Assembly: GCF_000411135.1 (NCBI RefSeq)
Contig: NZ_KE150263.1
Span: 186,001 to 250,000, forward strand
Direction of reading: 5' to 3'
DNA length: 64,000 bases
Source: Actinotignum schaalii FB123-CNA-2
GTDB taxonomy: Bacteria > Actinomycetota > Actinomycetes > Actinomycetales > Actinomycetaceae
The notes beneath the pieces were generated by a model. It was not told where the DNA came from. It did no database searches and saw nothing but the letters and a program-made list of their open reading frames with translations. Shown one piece after another: positions 25,634 through 35,610 of this stretch (the first letter of the stretch is position 1; each line of letters opens with the position of its first letter). The translations under genes were made by a program, and so were the position numbers.

Positions 25634-25724
25634 AACGACCACCTGCTAATGCGCTCCCAATGCAGCCTCCCAGAGTAGCTCCGAGTGCAAGTTGTGAGAA
25701 ATAGAAATACCTTTTTGAGCGCAT
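25629..25724 (-). pseudogene. Truncated N-terminal copy of the small membrane protein
   Basis: The natural ATG at 25724 with its AGGAGGGAGG ribosome site encodes the first 30 residues and then runs into the element, ending at a TGA at 25629 (last residues GGRS). If made, the product is a 31-residue peptide with one hydrophobic segment. Confidence 0.8.
25634..25723. repeat. 90-bp direct repeat, right copy (target duplication)
   Basis: Identical to 24979-25068; adjoins the right end of the element and keeps the original upstream region of the disrupted gene. Confidence 0.95.
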
Positions 25725-25769
25725 ATTCCTCCCTCCTTTCTTCTTCATTCCACAGTAATTGACACTTTC

Positions 25770-25775
25770 ATTATA
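25770..25775 (-). promoter_or_regulatory. -10 box of the disrupted small gene
   Basis: Minus strand TATAAT, a perfect hexamer, 46 nt before the original ATG at 25724. No clear -35. Confidence 0.55.
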
Positions 25776-25840
25776 ACGTGACTCCCGTCTCATGTGTGGA
25801 ACTTTGGCTTATGTATTTCGGTATTGCCGCGATATACACG

Positions 25841-25887
25841 TAGCGCAGGTGGCCGGAACCTGAAAAGCGTTCCGGCCACCTGCGCTA
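25841..25887 (-). terminator. Long hairpin downstream of pntB
   Basis: A perfect 19-bp stem (25841-25859 with 25869-25887) and a 9-nt loop, 81 bp after the pntB stop. No clear U-run follows on either strand, but position and stem strength suggest transcription termination. Confidence 0.6.
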
Positions 25888-25967
25888 GCTGAGGGATTCC
25901 TCGTGTGGCTATAGTTGTTCAGCTTGCCCCGGCCGCGCCCGGGCTTGGGCGCGGGAGCGAGGCTACC

Positions 25968-27446
25968 TTAACCGGGGAAAGCCGCATTGATGGCATCCAC
26001 GGATGCCTTGGCATCGCCGAGCAGCATATCGGTATTCTCATTAAAGAACAGCGGGTTTTGCACCCCGGCATAGCCGGCATTGCCCATGGATCGCTTGAAG
26101 ACAATCACCTTCTTGGCATCCCACACATGCAGCACCGGCATACCCGCGATGGGCGAACCGGGCTCGGAAGCCGAAGGATTGACCGTGTCATTCGCCCCGA
26201 TAACCAGCACAACATCGGTATCCGCGAAGGAATCGTTAATATCGTCCATTTCCTCCACGATGTCATAGGGGACTTTCGCTTCGGCCAGCAGCACGTTCAT
26301 ATGCCCGGGCAGGCGCCCGGCCACCGGATGGATAGCGAAACGTACCTCAGTTCCGTTATCGCGCAGCTTCTTCGTCAGCTCCGCCACCGGATATTGGGCT
26401 TGGGCCACGGCCATACCGTAGCCGGGGGCAATAATCACCGAGCTGGCGTCCGCGAGTTCTTGGGCCACCTCCGCCGCGGTGGTTTCCGTGTGGCTGCCAT
26501 AGTCACGCGCCTCCCCGGTAACTGCGCCGTCGGACCCAAAACCGCCGAGGATCACAGAAATGAAAGAACGGTTCATGGCCTTGCACATGATGTAGGAGAG
26601 ATACGCGCCCGAGGACCCCACCAGCGCTCCGGTGATGATGAGGAGGTCATTGCCGAGGGTGAAGCCAGCCATCGCTGCCGCCCAGCCCGAGTAGGAATTG
26701 AGCATTGATACGACGACGGGCATATCACCACCGCCGATCGCGAGCACCATATGTGCCCCGAGCAGCAGCGCAATAATCGTGATGAGGATGAGGGGAATGA
26801 GGCCGGCCCCTACCCCGCGGGTCCAGGCGAACCAGATAATAAGCCCCAGGCACGCCAGGATCGCCAGCAAATTGAGAAGATTACGGGCCGGGAGCACCAG
26901 CGGCTTGCCGGGAATCTTCCCCGCGAGTTTCAGGTAGGCGCATACCGATCCGGTGAAGGTGATCGCGCCGATGAACACAGCCAAGCCCACTTCGCCCATA
27001 TGGAAGGCATTTGTGGGGGAGAAATCTTCCCCGGGTTGCTGGAGGAAAGAGTTGTAGCCCACCAGCACCGCTGCCGCGCCCACGAAAGAATGAAGCAGAG
27101 CGATGAGTTCGGGCATGCCCGTCATTTCCACGGTGCGGGCCCTCCAAATCCCGATGCCGCCGCCCACCACGAGGGCGAGCACGAGCACCAGCACAACAAC
27201 AGTGGAAGAAGCCTCCGTGGGGAAAGCGAGAACCACGATAATGGTGGCGACCAGGGCCAACACCATTCCAATGGCGCCCAGAATATTACCTTTCGCGGCG
27301 GTTTCCTGTTTGGAAAGCCCGGCCAGAGCGAGAATGAAGAGCAGGGCCGCCACCAGGTAGGCGACAGTTTGCACGCTGAAAGCAACCTTGAGACCACCCA
27401 AGTTCGGGGTGGCAAGGGCAAGGACGTCGTTAATAGTAGTGAGCAC
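25968..27446 (-). CDS. pntB: NAD(P) transhydrogenase subunit beta
   Basis: Proton-translocating Re/Si-specific transhydrogenase, beta subunit: it uses the proton gradient to drive NADH to NADPH hydride transfer. The N-terminal half has about nine hydrophobic segments; the C-terminal domain III binds NADP(H), with [56 protein letters not shown] and [19 protein letters not shown]. Its 492 residues match the family. It begins 3 bp after pntA. The pair lies between rpsT and holA, where most relatives have neither. Confidence 0.96.
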   Translation of the reverse strand: MLTTINDVLALATPNLGGLKVAFSVQTVAYLVAALLFILALAGLSKQETAAKGNILGAIGMVLALVATIIVVLAFPTEASSTVVVLVLVLALVVGGGIGIWRARTVEMTGMPELIALLHSFVGAAAVLVGYNSFLQQPGEDFSPTNAFHMGEVGLAVFIGAITFTGSVCAYLKLAGKIPGKPLVLPARNLLNLLAILACLGLIIWFAWTRGVGAGLIPLILITIIALLLGAHMVLAIGGGDMPVVVSMLNSYSGWAAAMAGFTLGNDLLIITGALVGSSGAYLSYIMCKAMNRSFISVILGGFGSDGAVTGEARDYGSHTETTAAEVAQELADASSVIIAPGYGMAVAQAQYPVAELTKKLRDNGTEVRFAIHPVAGRLPGHMNVLLAEAKVPYDIVEEMDDINDSFADTDVVLVIGANDTVNPSASEPGSPIAGMPVLHVWDAKKVIVFKRSMGNAGYAGVQNPLFFNENTDMLLGDAKASVDAINAAFPG

Positions 27447-27449
27447 GGC

Positions 27450-28976
27450 TTAGCTCCTCTTAAACATAGACAGCATGCGCGCAGTCACCAAGAATCCACC
27501 GAAAATATTGATGGAAGCGAGGGTGAGTGCAATAGCGGCAAGGATGGTCACGGCTAGATGTCCCGAACTGAGCTGGAGGATTGCCCCCACCACGATGATT
27601 CCGGAAATCGCGTTCGTTACGGACATGAGCGGTGTATGCAGCGCGTGCGTCACCGAGGTGATGACGTAGAAGCCCACCACGCAGGCCAGCATGAAGACGA
27701 TGAAATGCGAAGTCATGCTCGGCGGGGCCGTGAAGAGAATCCACAGGGCTACCGCCGCTGCCAGCCCGGCCCACAGGTAGCGCAACGGGCTAGGGCGGGA
27801 CGGTTCAGGGGCGGCCGGCGGTGCGGGAGGCGCTGGAGGCGCAGCCGGCGCGGCCGAGACCTTGATGGGCGGGGGCGGCCAGGCCACCGCTCCCCCGAGG
27901 GTGACCAGAATACCGCGCACAATATCATCCTCGGTATCCAGCACCAGCTGGCCGTCCTTACCCGGGGTGGTGAGTTTGAGGAAATTGACGAGGTTCTGCC
28001 CGAAAAGCTGCGAGGCTTGGCCGGGCAGGCGTAGGGCAAGATCTTCGTAGCCAATAATCGTGACGCCGTTCTCGGTGTGGACAACTTCTCCCGGGCGAGT
28101 ACCGGCCACGTTTCCGCCGTTAGCCGCCGCCAAATCAACGATGACGCTGCCGGGTTTCATGGCGGCTACCGCCGCAGAGTCCAATAGTTGCGGGGCCGGC
28201 TTGCCGGGGATGAGCGCCGTCGTAATAACAATATCCGCCGCGGCTGCTTCCCGGGCGTAGACCACCCCGGCTGCGTTGGCCTGATCCGCGGTCATTTCAC
28301 GGGCGTAACCGTCCGCGGATTCCTGGCGTACCGGGATCTCCACGAATTCGGCACCCATGGACTGAACCTGTTCGGCAACATCGGCACGCACGTCCGTTGC
28401 CTTGACGATCGCACCCATGGAATTGGCGGTGCCAACCGCCGCAAGCCCAGCAACTCCCGCTCCAATAACGTAGACGGTGGCCGGGGGAACCTTACCGGCG
28501 GCGGTAACCTGCCCGGTGAAAAGCCGCCCGAAGTGGGAGGCTGCTTCGATAACGGCACGGTAGCCGGAAATATTGGCCATCGAGGAACGTACATCCATGG
28601 ACTGAGCGCGCGAAATACGCGGAATTGCGTCAAGCGCCAGGGCCGTGAGTTCACGGCGCGAAAGTTCCTCGATAAGCTCGGGCGAGCCGGCCGGGTTCAT
28701 ACGCGCAATGAGGGTGGCGCCGCGGCTCATGCGGTCAAGGTAGCTCACATCCGGGGCGTCGGTGGCTAAAACAATATCCGCAGCCCAGGCTTCTTGCGCG
28801 GAAACGAGGCGTGCGCCCGCGCTTTCGTATTGGCTATCGGGGTAGGACGAGGCCTCCCCCGCCCCCGTTTCCACCACGACCTCGTAGCCCAAAGCGATGA
28901 GCTTGGCGACGGTATCGGGGGTGCCCGCCACCAGGGGGTCACCCGGGCGGGTACTTTGTGGTATTCCAACAAGCAT
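27450..28976 (-). CDS. pntA: NAD(P) transhydrogenase subunit alpha
   Basis: Alpha subunit with NAD(H)-binding domain I ([70 protein letters not shown]) and a C-terminal membrane part with four hydrophobic segments after an Ala/Pro-rich hinge (about residues 370-395). The 508-residue one-piece form is as in E. coli, while many bacteria have split alpha1/alpha2 genes. AGGAGCAC precedes the ATG at 28976. It is the first gene of pntAB. Confidence 0.96.
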   Translation of the reverse strand: MLVGIPQSTRPGDPLVAGTPDTVAKLIALGYEVVVETGAGEASSYPDSQYESAGARLVSAQEAWAADIVLATDAPDVSYLDRMSRGATLIARMNPAGSPELIEELSRRELTALALDAIPRISRAQSMDVRSSMANISGYRAVIEAASHFGRLFTGQVTAAGKVPPATVYVIGAGVAGLAAVGTANSMGAIVKATDVRADVAEQVQSMGAEFVEIPVRQESADGYAREMTADQANAAGVVYAREAAAADIVITTALIPGKPAPQLLDSAAVAAMKPGSVIVDLAAANGGNVAGTRPGEVVHTENGVTIIGYEDLALRLPGQASQLFGQNLVNFLKLTTPGKDGQLVLDTEDDIVRGILVTLGGAVAWPPPPIKVSAAPAAPPAPPAPPAAPEPSRPSPLRYLWAGLAAAVALWILFTAPPSMTSHFIVFMLACVVGFYVITSVTHALHTPLMSVTNAISGIIVVGAILQLSSGHLAVTILAAIALTLASINIFGGFLVTARMLSMFKRS

Positions 28977-29132
28977 AAAGTGCTCCTCAGTACAGCACTA
29001 CCGTGCTGCGGTCTGCGTGGGCGGCGCTCCAGATACGCCATTGTCGCGCCGCCGCGGGACATTCCTTATTATTCCACGTTTCCCGAAGGGGCCTGAGCAC
29101 CCCGGCAAGCGTGAGACTGTGCGGGTTAGTCG

Positions 29133-30110
29133 CTACCGCGTGCGCCGGGCGCGCCCGATGGTGATAATCGCGTGTTCAACAGCGAACTGCGGGTCGCGGG
29201 AGGCACCCTTGACCTGTTCATCGGCGAGCGCCACCGCTCGAATGGCTTGCCCGAGTCCGGCATCGCTCCACCCGCGTGCTTCCCGGCGGGCCCGTTGGGC
29301 CTGCCAGGGCGCCATTTTCAATTCTCGCTGGGTGATGCCAGGCGCCTGGACAATAGCGAGCTGGCGCAGTTTCGCCGCGAGCGCCGCCACGATGGGAACC
29401 GGGTTGACCCGGGTGGCGAAAGCGTGGCGGGCCAGTGCCAAAGCTTGGCCGGTACGCCCGGCCAAGGCAGCATCCGCGATCTCAAAGGGTGTTGCTTCAT
29501 TGCGCCCGGCATAGAAATCCCGAATATGGTCCTCGGTGATCATCCCCTCCACATCCGCGAGGAGTTGGGAGGTGGCACTGAGTAATTCGCGCAGGTCCTG
29601 GCCGAGTGCATCAACGAGCGCCCGCACCGCCCCGTCCGTGATTTTGCGCCCGGCGGCCCGCACATCCGCTGTCACCAAGCGCGCCTTATCGTCATCGCGT
29701 TTGATTTTTTCGATCCGGGCTACTTGCCAACCACCCGCCGCGATAGCGTCAAGGAGTTTTTTACCGCGGGTACCTCCCCCGTGCTGGATGATCACGGGAA
29801 TATCCGCATTGGGCTGCGGTAGGTAGGCGAGCATCTCCGTGAGGAACGCGTCATTCATATGTTCGGCGCCGGTGACGATGACGATGCAATGGTCACCAAA
29901 AAGTGAAGGTGAGGTGTGCAGGGCGAGGGCCCCGCGTTCATAGGTTGCCGCGTCCACGCGCACGACCTGCACCTCAGGGTGCGCCTGGCGGGCAAGGCTG
30001 ATGAGGCGGGCCCAGGCGCGCTCGGCAAGGACCGGTTCCGCGCCAACGATGAGGATCACCGGTTCTAAGCGGAGAGCGTCGTACCCGACCGCGCGTTCTT
30101 TGGCTGCCAT
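29133..30110 (-). CDS. holA: DNA polymerase III subunit delta
   Basis: Clamp-loader delta subunit that opens the beta clamp. The 325-residue protein has the AAA+-like N-terminal region (PVILIVGAEPVLAERAWARLI), IVIVTGAEHMND, and the helical middle (RITDGAVRALVDALGQDLRELLSATSQLLADVEG). It follows comEC, the usual actinobacterial order comEA-comEC-holA. Its start region overlaps the comEC reading frame by 137 bp in another frame, which is unusual. Confidence 0.93.
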   Translation of the reverse strand: MAAKERAVGYDALRLEPVILIVGAEPVLAERAWARLISLARQAHPEVQVVRVDAATYERGALALHTSPSLFGDHCIVIVTGAEHMNDAFLTEMLAYLPQPNADIPVIIQHGGGTRGKKLLDAIAAGGWQVARIEKIKRDDDKARLVTADVRAAGRKITDGAVRALVDALGQDLRELLSATSQLLADVEGMITEDHIRDFYAGRNEATPFEIADAALAGRTGQALALARHAFATRVNPVPIVAALAAKLRQLAIVQAPGITQRELKMAPWQAQRARREARGWSDAGLGQAIRAVALADEQVKGASRDPQFAVEHAIITIGRARRTR

Positions 30111-32616
30111 AGCTCCATTCTCTCATGTCATAACCCACCTGCTGCACGGCGGGTGGCTTGGGTGGCGTGGGCTGCGTGGGTGGCTCCTCGCATTCGGAAA
30201 CGAGGTCCCCTTCCGCCCATGCGATTGCCCCGCACGCGAGGGTGGGATAAATCTGGGCACCGGAATAAAGCTCATAGACGCGTGCGGAGGGATGCCCGTA
30301 ACTATTCTCCCCCACGGATATCAGGGCAATTGCGGGGTCAAGTTCACGGGCGAGGCGCGCGGATTGGTCCGCGCTTCCGTGATGGGCGACGACGGCGATA
30401 TCAACCGGCCCGACCGCCCCCACGAGGCGTTCTTGGGCCGGGGCAGTCGCATCTCCGAGAACCACGATGCGTTGAGCAGCCTGGCTAGTGCCACCGCTCG
30501 CGCCGGCGTTAGCTGCCCGGCCCGGGCTGTCCACACCATCAGCGTCGAGGAGGATCACGAGGGAATCCGCGTTGGCTTCCTCGGGAATGCTACGCGCACC
30601 CGGATGCGGGCTAAGAATCCGGGCGATGGGAACATCATCTACCCGCAAGGTTGTTCCTGCGGCTACCACGTTCACCGGAATGGAATGGGAATCGAGTAAG
30701 TCGAGTGCGGTGCGGGACTGGGGCTTCGGGGCGGAATTTGGAGATATCCATACCGCGCTGATTGTTGCGGTGCTGAGAACGTCGCGTAACCCTTCCACGT
30801 GATCGGAGTGAAAATGGGAGAGGATGAGGAGATCAAGATGACTCACCTGAGCATCGCTTAGGCAGCGAGCAGCGGCGGGAGTGCGAGGTCCAACATCAAT
30901 CATTATCGTGTATCCGCGCACCCGGTAGAGGAAAGCTGATCCCTGGCCCACATCGCATTGCACCGCCGTCCAGTTGGAGGGAATCACGGTAGCGCCCGGC
31001 CCTCGTGATAGCCCGAGGGCCACGAGGGCGGCCACCAGAATCAGGATTGCGCTCAGGCGGGGTATCACCAGGAGCACCAAGACCGCACATATATGACCGA
31101 TTCCGGCAAGGACAAGGGGAATTCCCGATCCCGGTAGGGAGGCAAGGGCGCGGGCTACGTGGTCAATCCACCACGTGGCCAGTTGCGCAAAGGAGATGGC
31201 GAGGCCGGCGAGCACCGGGAACAGCGGTGCGGTGAGCGCCCCGACAAGTCCGAAAATAGTGAGGGGTGCGACGACGGGTGCCACAAGCGCATTAGCCGGA
31301 ACCGCCCACAGCGACCCAGCTTCGGTGAAGAGGAGCAGTACGGGTAGGCAGGAGATTTGGGCCACCAGCGGAATGGCAACGACCCGGGCGAGTGCGGCCG
31401 GGAAGAACCTGCTGAGGTGTTCCGTAAGCGGGTATCCTCCGCAGATAATTCCGAGGGTGGCACTGGCGGAGAGCAGGAAACCGTAGCCGGTTGCGAGCCA
31501 CGGATCAATGAGGGCAGCGGTGATGCTCGCGCAGCTCAGGGCATTGATAGCTTGGCTTCGGCGGTTCATTCCCACTGCTGCGAGAACCACCAGGCCCATG
31601 AGTGCCGCCCGGATAACCGAGGGCGCGGGTCCCACCAGAATAACCAGTCCACCTAAACCCACCACTCCCGCTAACGCGGTACGCAGGGGCCGGGCCCGGC
31701 CCACCGCCATAATAATGATGCCGAGAACAAGGGATACATGAGCCCCGGAGACCGCAATGAGATGGGTAAGGGCCGTTGTGCGCATGGCTTCTTCCAGTTC
31801 CGGGGATACCCGGCTATCGTCTCCGAGGGCGACCCCGGGGATAAGGCCGCGGGCGTGCTCAGGGCGGGTGGAGAGCAGCGTGGCAAGCGCGGTATCGATG
31901 CGGTGAACGATGCCGGCGCTCAGCGCGCCACTCCCGCGTGTTTGGAGGGCAGGCCCGGACCAGCGGGCACTTTCCCGCCGCCCGTGCGCGGGGGTGAGTC
32001 GGCCCTGCCCAAACACGCGCTGACCCGCCAGGGCTGTGCAGGGAACTTCCGCTCGGATTCGCGCGCGGGGGCCGCTGGCAAGCTGCACCCCGTTCGGGCC
32101 AGCGGTGGTGATCTTTGCGGGGCGCAGCAGCGCCGTGCATTTTTCTTCTCCCCACGGCATAGTGGAGGGTTCCGGGCGGGTCATGACATAGGCATCCAGT
32201 TCCACGCTTCCCCTGACTGCCGGGATATGCGCGGCAGAGAGGGCGAGCAGCCCGGCGATACTGGTAGCACCCAGCGTGCACGCCACCGCGAGGATACTCA
32301 AAACCACCCCGCTTGCTTTCCCGCGCCGGCCGGGATGCGCCCGGGCATACCCGGTTACTGCCCAAGCTGCCACGATGCACAGGGCAGCACCGAGGAATCC
32401 GAAGTGCGCATACCCGCTCAGCGCCGCCCACGCCCCGCCCAGGGCCGCGGCGGCTGATGGAAGGAGGCGCATATCCTGACCGTGGCCCGCATGCGCGCAA
32501 TGCGAACTTCGCTGGCTTCTGCGAGTGCGGGGATCGCCGAACACCCTAGGCTTGCACAGATCGCTGCGCTTGCCCCTGGCACTGCGACTGCGCGGGACAT
32601 CGAGCTTGCGGATCAT
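29974..32616 (-). CDS. comEC: ComEC/Rec2 DNA-internalisation protein
   Basis: Channel-forming protein for single-stranded DNA uptake in natural transformation. The 880-residue protein has two N-terminal membrane segments, an OB-like region, the Competence domain with many membrane helices (TALTHLIAVSGAHVSLVLGII and following) and a metallo-beta-lactamase domain with LLILSHFHSDHVEGL (HxHxDH) and VAVVAHHGSAD. The start at 32616 overlaps the comEA stop (ATGA), although Met49 would also fit. About 60 residues after the MBL domain (from CEEPPTQPTPPKPP) extend over the first 137 bp of holA; the extension is low-complexity and may be a read-through of a lost stop. Confidence 0.88.
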   Translation of the reverse strand: MIRKLDVPRSRSARGKRSDLCKPRVFGDPRTRRSQRSSHCAHAGHGQDMRLLPSAAAALGGAWAALSGYAHFGFLGAALCIVAAWAVTGYARAHPGRRGKASGVVLSILAVACTLGATSIAGLLALSAAHIPAVRGSVELDAYVMTRPEPSTMPWGEEKCTALLRPAKITTAGPNGVQLASGPRARIRAEVPCTALAGQRVFGQGRLTPAHGRRESARWSGPALQTRGSGALSAGIVHRIDTALATLLSTRPEHARGLIPGVALGDDSRVSPELEEAMRTTALTHLIAVSGAHVSLVLGIIIMAVGRARPLRTALAGVVGLGGLVILVGPAPSVIRAALMGLVVLAAVGMNRRSQAINALSCASITAALIDPWLATGYGFLLSASATLGIICGGYPLTEHLSRFFPAALARVVAIPLVAQISCLPVLLLFTEAGSLWAVPANALVAPVVAPLTIFGLVGALTAPLFPVLAGLAISFAQLATWWIDHVARALASLPGSGIPLVLAGIGHICAVLVLLVIPRLSAILILVAALVALGLSRGPGATVIPSNWTAVQCDVGQGSAFLYRVRGYTIMIDVGPRTPAAARCLSDAQVSHLDLLILSHFHSDHVEGLRDVLSTATISAVWISPNSAPKPQSRTALDLLDSHSIPVNVVAAGTTLRVDDVPIARILSPHPGARSIPEEANADSLVILLDADGVDSPGRAANAGASGGTSQAAQRIVVLGDATAPAQERLVGAVGPVDIAVVAHHGSADQSARLARELDPAIALISVGENSYGHPSARVYELYSGAQIYPTLACGAIAWAEGDLVSECEEPPTQPTPPKPPAVQQVGYDMREWSYGSQRTRGRVRRSPLRTGDPHRWRGTGPCRARLGPPHQPCPPGAP

Positions 32617-33602
32617 ACTGTCACCAGCGCGGAAAGCTTATTAAATTTAGCTGGTCCAATACCGGGGACCTCAAGAAGATCTTCCGGAGCGGTAAAGGGG
32701 CCGTTGTTTTCCCTCCAGGTGAGGATATCCCGAGCGGTAGCCGGGCCAACCCCGGGGAGGCTCTCCAAGTCGCTGGCTGAGGCGGTATTAAGGTTGATCA
32801 GGGCACCCGAGCCGGCTTTCCCAGATGCTTTATCCCCACCGGCCGCGCCGCCGCCCGCCCCACCGCTATTCCCACCTGCGCTACCACCGCTCCCACCCGG
32901 GCTTGTGCTAGCTCCAGAGCCGATGCGTGCTCGCGGTGCTTCACCGGGAGCGGGAATATGAATATGGGAGCCATCCGCTACCGGTTCGGCAAGATTGATC
33001 GCGGCGCCATCCGCATTCGGGGTGAGCCCACCGGCTAATTCCACGAGGTCATTGACACGTGCCCCACCGGGAGCGCTATACACTCCCGGAGTGGCCACTT
33101 CACCAGAAATATAGGCAACGATGGTTGCGGGAGCGGATTCTCCCGCGGTAGGGCCAGCCGGCCCAGGTGTGCTACCCATTACCCGGCCGTGCGAAGGGCC
33201 CGGCGAAGCCTGCGGATCGGTAGATACCACAGCCGGATTTTCCGTGTTGGAACCCGAACTGGCCACACTGCTTCCCGGTGGCACCGCTGCGGGGTTGGCG
33301 GAAACGGGACCACCACCGCGCCCGAGCCATACCAGCAGCCCGAGAATGAGCAGCCCGCCCAGCAAAGCTATAGCAAAGGCGCCCAACGCGCGGGGTGACC
33401 ACCGCCACCGCGATGATTGCGCGGGTGTGGTGAGCACGGCGATATCCTCGCCGGTGCCCGCACCGAGGGCCAGCGTGGCGAAATCCCGTACCGGGCTCTG
33501 GCCGGGCGGCGCACCCGCACCCGGATCCCCGCGGGTTTCGTTGAGAGGATCGTTAAAGGGCAGACTCAGGCGCGGGGCAGGGCGAGGCAGAGAAGCATTC
33601 AT
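32613..33602 (-). CDS. comEA: ComEA helix-hairpin-helix DNA-binding protein
   Basis: DNA receptor of the competence machinery. The 329-residue protein has a Pro-rich cytoplasmic start, one membrane segment (ALGAFAIALLGGLLILGLLVWLG, about residues 75-95), an SLBB domain (VVAYISGEVATPGVYSAPGGARVNDLVELAGGL), a Gly/Ser linker and two HhH motifs (LESLPGVGPATARDIL, LLEVPGIGPAKFNKL). I start it at the ATG at 33602 (MNASLPRPAPRL); the frame is open to 33629. It is translationally coupled to comEC. Pili and other uptake genes are not in the window. Confidence 0.9.
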   Translation of the reverse strand: MNASLPRPAPRLSLPFNDPLNETRGDPGAGAPPGQSPVRDFATLALGAGTGEDIAVLTTPAQSSRWRWSPRALGAFAIALLGGLLILGLLVWLGRGGGPVSANPAAVPPGSSVASSGSNTENPAVVSTDPQASPGPSHGRVMGSTPGPAGPTAGESAPATIVAYISGEVATPGVYSAPGGARVNDLVELAGGLTPNADGAAINLAEPVADGSHIHIPAPGEAPRARIGSGASTSPGGSGGSAGGNSGGAGGGAAGGDKASGKAGSGALINLNTASASDLESLPGVGPATARDILTWRENNGPFTAPEDLLEVPGIGPAKFNKLSALVTV

Positions 33603-33708
33603 GGGGCTATCATGCACACCGAGGCACACCCAGCGTTGGCAGCCCCACTGGCCTGGGGATAACGCTAACGTTTGCCGAGCTGTGGATAGCCACGGCCATT
33701 GCCCGCTC

Positions 33709-33714
33709 TACAAT
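33709..33714 (+). promoter_or_regulatory. -10 box of the HerA-like gene
   Basis: TACAAT followed by 6 nt and the ATG at 33721, with no ribosome site between: leaderless-type promoter. Confidence 0.6.
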
Positions 33715-33720
33715 ATTGGT

Positions 33721-35598
33721 ATGAACGACGCCGATATTGCTCGCCTGCGTGCCCAAGCGGCCGAAGCCGCTGCCAAAGCTGCCCGCGCCGAAGCCGAACT
33801 CGCCCAGGCCCGCCTCGATGCCGCACTTGCCGCCGCAGCCTCCCCGGCAGTAGCCACCGCCGCCGATGCCACGGCAGGAGCGGAAGGCGCGGACGGCGCG
33901 GACACCATAACCACCGCCACCGCGGCAGAGAAGCGCTCACCGGCGCAGCCGGCGGCGGCGTCGCCGGAACAATCGCCAGAAAGCACCGGTGAGGATTACG
34001 CGAGCGAGGTTGCCCGCAGCTACCAGATATCGGGCCCGGCTCTCACCCTGGGCGCCTACCTGGACCCGGCTGGGAATCCGCGCCCCGATGTTCTGGTGCG
34101 GCTGCCCTTCGCTAGTTTCAACCGGCACGGCCTGGTGTGCGGAGCAACCGGAACCGGGAAAACTCGTACTCTCCAGCTGCTGGCCGAACAGCTGAGCGCG
34201 GCCGGAGTGGCCGTTTTCCTCACCGATATTAAAGGAGATCTGTCGGGCCTGTGCGAAGCGGGCGTGGCTTCCGATAAGCTCACGGCCCGCACCCGAGCTT
34301 TAGGGCAGGATTGGTCCGGTGCCTCGTTCCCGCTCCACCTGTATTCCCTCACCGAATCAACCGGGGTGCCGCTACGTTCCACGGTGGAAGATTTCGGTGC
34401 TTTGCTCTTAGCCCGGGCCCTGAAACTAAATGACACCCAGGAATCGGCGCTGGCCTTGGTTTTCGCGTGGGCGGAAAAAGAGAATCTGCACTTGTACACC
34501 CTGGAGGATCTGCGCGAGGTACTTCATTATTTGACCACGGCGGGGAAGGCGGAGCTATCCGGTATTGGCGGGGTATCGACCGCCACCGCCGGGGTGATTC
34601 TGCGCGAGGTATCAGCCCTGGCTGCGCAGGGCGGAGACATGTTCTTCCAGCGCCCGTCCTTTAGCCCCAGCGAGCTCATCGCCCACGAAGGCGAACGCGG
34701 TGTTATCTCCGCCCTCGAACTTCCCGACGTGCGCGATATGCCCGAACTTTTCTCCACTTTCACCATGTGGATACTCAGTCGGCTCTTTTCCGATCTTCCC
34801 GAAGTGGGCGATACTCCCCTGCCCCGCCTGGTGTTCTTCTTCGACGAAGCGCATCTGCTGTTCTCGGGCGCTTCCCGGAATTTCGTGGACGAGGTTACCC
34901 GCGTGGTGCGCCTCATCCGCTCGAAAGGTGTAGGCGTTTTCTTCGTGACTCAAACGCCGCAGGATATTCCCGAATCGGTGCTCGCGCAGCTGGGCACCCG
35001 CATTCACCACGCGCTGCGCGCCCACACGCCCAAGGACGTGAAGATTCTCAAGGAAACAGCAAAAACCTTCCCCTTCTCACCCCTCGATATAGCGGCCGTG
35101 CTACCCGCGCTCGGCACCGGCGAGGCTGTGGTTACAGGTTTGGGCGACGACGGCGCCCCTACGGCCGTGGCCCCTACCCGGCTCTGGGCGCCGCGCTCTA
35201 TCATGGGCCCAGCCGGACCGGCCGCGTTGAGCACCGCTCTTGGCACCACACCCCGGCCTGCTCCTATAGCCGGGGATACCGCAAGCGAAGGTGCTGCCCG
35301 CGCTGTTGCCGCGCGGCGCGCGCAACGAGAAGCTGCCGCGGTGGCTGCTAAAGAAGCTGAAGAGCAGCGGCGGGCCGCGGAAGCCGCGGCGAAGAAAGCT
35401 GCCCGCGAGGCGGAGAAAAAACTGGCGGCCGCGGAGCGGGAAGCGGAGCGTCAGGCTCGGCAGGCCCAACGGAATGCCGAGAAGGAGGCGCAACGGCAGG
35501 CCCGGCGCCGCGATGCCGCAATTGATTCGGTGGTGCGCAGTGCCGGAAGGTCACTCGGCCGTTCAATTATTAATTCGATTTTCGGGCGGCGGCGCTAG
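33721..35598 (+). CDS. HerA-like (DUF853) ATPase
   Basis: A 625-residue P-loop protein of the DUF853 group related to HerA/FtsK. After an Ala-rich coiled coil (about residues 1-45) come Walker A GATGTGKTRTLQLLAEQL, DIKGDLSGL, Walker B LVFFFDEAHLLF and VGVFFVTQTPQDIPESVLAQLG. The tail (about 545-625) is an Arg/Glu/Ala-rich charged helix ending in GRSIINSIFGRRR. The longer frame to 33121 would overlap comEA antisense and is rejected. A TACAAT box lies 6 nt before the ATG. Cellular role is unknown; DUF853 is widespread in Actinobacteria and Proteobacteria. It converges on the mutarotase gene 12 bp away. Confidence 0.88.
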   Translation: MNDADIARLRAQAAEAAAKAARAEAELAQARLDAALAAAASPAVATAADATAGAEGADGADTITTATAAEKRSPAQPAAASPEQSPESTGEDYASEVARSYQISGPALTLGAYLDPAGNPRPDVLVRLPFASFNRHGLVCGATGTGKTRTLQLLAEQLSAAGVAVFLTDIKGDLSGLCEAGVASDKLTARTRALGQDWSGASFPLHLYSLTESTGVPLRSTVEDFGALLLARALKLNDTQESALALVFAWAEKENLHLYTLEDLREVLHYLTTAGKAELSGIGGVSTATAGVILREVSALAAQGGDMFFQRPSFSPSELIAHEGERGVISALELPDVRDMPELFSTFTMWILSRLFSDLPEVGDTPLPRLVFFFDEAHLLFSGASRNFVDEVTRVVRLIRSKGVGVFFVTQTPQDIPESVLAQLGTRIHHALRAHTPKDVKILKETAKTFPFSPLDIAAVLPALGTGEAVVTGLGDDGAPTAVAPTRLWAPRSIMGPAGPAALSTALGTTPRPAPIAGDTASEGAARAVAARRAQREAAAVAAKEAEEQRRAAEAAAKKAAREAEKKLAAAEREAERQARQAQRNAEKEAQRQARRRDAAIDSVVRSAGRSLGRSIINSIFGRRR

Positions 35599-35610
35599 CG
35601 CGGATTCCGC

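Noticed and set aside
28766-29062. ORF across the pntA start on the minus strand
   Set aside because: Shadow frame of pntA and its upstream region; low-complexity Pro/Arg sequence.
33121-33720. N-terminal extension of the HerA-like gene
   Set aside because: It lies antisense over comEA and a leaderless promoter with its own ATG is at 33721.
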